Part shown: piece after piece, positions 63,569 through 64,000 of the stretch
Numbering within the stretch: position 1 is the first letter of the stretch
How the letters are laid out: each line of letters starts with the position of its first letter
DNA from: Arenicola marina
Lineage: Eukaryota > Annelida > Polychaeta > Arenicolidae
NCBI GenBank assembly: GCA_964019135.1
Contig: OZ025260.1
Coordinates: forward strand, 35,334,254-35,398,253
DNA length: 64,000 nucleotides
Direction: 5' to 3'
Translations under genes and position numbers: made by a program
Notes under the pieces: model-generated
Told to the model about the DNA's origin: nothing
The model's database searches: none
What the model saw: only the letters and a program-made list of their open reading frames with translations

Positions 63569-63583
63569 ACTGGTAGAAGAGAT
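63569..63583. repeat. Paralogous empty site for the LINE insertion
   Basis: GAGGCATGTCCACCCACCC followed by an intact ACTGGTAGAAGAGATGG unit matches the sequence just left of the LINE (about 60,088-60,132) but has no insertion. The GAGGCATG variant is rare, occurring only here and at 60.09 kb, which supports true paralogy. The copies differ at CCACTGTAGG against CCATCGTAGG. Confidence 0.65.
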
Positions 63584-64000
63584 GGTTTTGACCCTCGTGG
63601 TAGATCAGTCCTGTTCGCCCACCCACCGAAGGGATTGTACTGGTGGAAAAGATGGTTTTGACCCTCGTGGTAGGCCAGTCCTGTCGGCCCACCCACCGTA
63701 GAGATTGTACTGGTAGAAGAGATGGTTTTGACCCTCGTGGTAGACCAGTCCTGTCCGCCCACCCACCGTACGGATTGTACTGGTAGAAGAGATGGTTCTG
63801 ACGCTTGTAGTAGATCAGTTCTGTCCGCCCACCCACCGTAGGGATTGTACTGGTAGAAGAGATGGTTCTGTCCCTCGTGGTAGACCAGTCCTGTCCGTCC
63901 ACATATTGTAGGCATTGTATTGATAGAAAAGATGGTTTTGACCCTCGTGGTAGATCAGTCCGGTCCGCCCACCCACCGTAGGGATTGTACTGGTAGTAGC

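Larger units (their letters stand above)
61707..64000. repeat. Satellite array, zone III right of the LINE
   Basis: The same zone III satellite resumes directly after the LINE, starting with the right copy of the target-site duplication, and runs off the window end. It has the same diagnostic variants as the left side (GTAGTAGCGATG near 62.21 kb and at the last bases, TGATAGAAAAGATGG near 62.06 and 63.92 kb) and a third 43-bp deleted monomer near 63.21 kb. Parts of 59.5-60.1 kb reappear at 62.9-63.6 kb, so the LINE sits inside a duplicated segment. No gene seen. Confidence 0.95.

Noticed and set aside
1-64000. Centromere protein B-type box or other known centromere motif in the monomer
   Set aside because: I looked for a CENP-B-box-like pattern in the consensus and its variants and did not find one.
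1-64000. Ancient internal duplication of the monomer (two halves each starting TGGTAGA, 27 bp apart)
   Set aside because: Beyond the shared seven bases the halves match at only about half of the positions, which is too weak in a low-complexity unit.

Overview
The window is almost entirely one eukaryotic satellite DNA. About 62.4 kb of the 64 kb consists of roughly 890 head-to-tail copies of a ~70-bp monomer (about 57% GC), running off both ends of the window. The only other sequence is a 1,574-bp, AT-rich, 5'-truncated LINE (non-LTR retrotransposon) at 60,133-61,706 on the minus strand. I see no host protein gene, RNA gene, CRISPR array, promoter or other regulatory element that I can support. 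A long satellite with higher-order structure plus an L1/Tx1-like LINE points to an animal genome. The LINE's post-RT region resembles elements common in marine invertebrates such as molluscs and cnidarians, but that placement is a low-confidence inference. Array length and structure would fit pericentromeric, centromeric or subtelomeric heterochromatin; nothing in the window decides between them.

Monomers come in three main lengths: 70 bp, 69 bp (one base lost from GGGATTG) and 74 bp (a 4-bp GGCC insertion giving GACCGGCCAGTC). A recurrent 74-70-69 trimer cassette is spread through the first ~52 kb. Linked substitutions (TCGTGG/TCGTAT, GACCAG/GATCAG, CCTG/CGGT/CATG/CGTG and others) work like letters, and long strings of these letters recur. 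The array is therefore a mosaic of nested tandem and dispersed duplications.

Layout by zone. Zone I (1 to ~36 kb) holds duplications with registers of 1,405, 1,614, 3,721, 4,210, 1,121 and 1,823 bp, plus dispersed copies 17-26 kb apart. Zone II (~36 to 52.2 kb) holds a 3,513/3,443-bp tandem pair and then a family of blocks repeated at 1,684, 2,527, 1,894 and 1,471 bp. Zone III (~52.2 to 64 kb) is nearly all 70-bp monomers with its own variants, an exact 2,491-bp tandem pair, and the LINE. The zones have different diagnostic monomers, as expected if unequal exchange homogenises the array locally.

The many long open frames, especially on the minus strand, come from a repeat unit whose commonest form has no stop codon in any minus-strand frame. 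They are not evidence of genes. The one genuine coding remnant is the last 519 codons of the LINE ORF2, from the post-RT region to the zinc knuckle and stop. It is flanked by a perfect 15-bp target-site duplication and ends in a poly(A) tail, so the insertion looks young. All block boundaries were read by eye and are good to roughly 10-50 bp unless stated.
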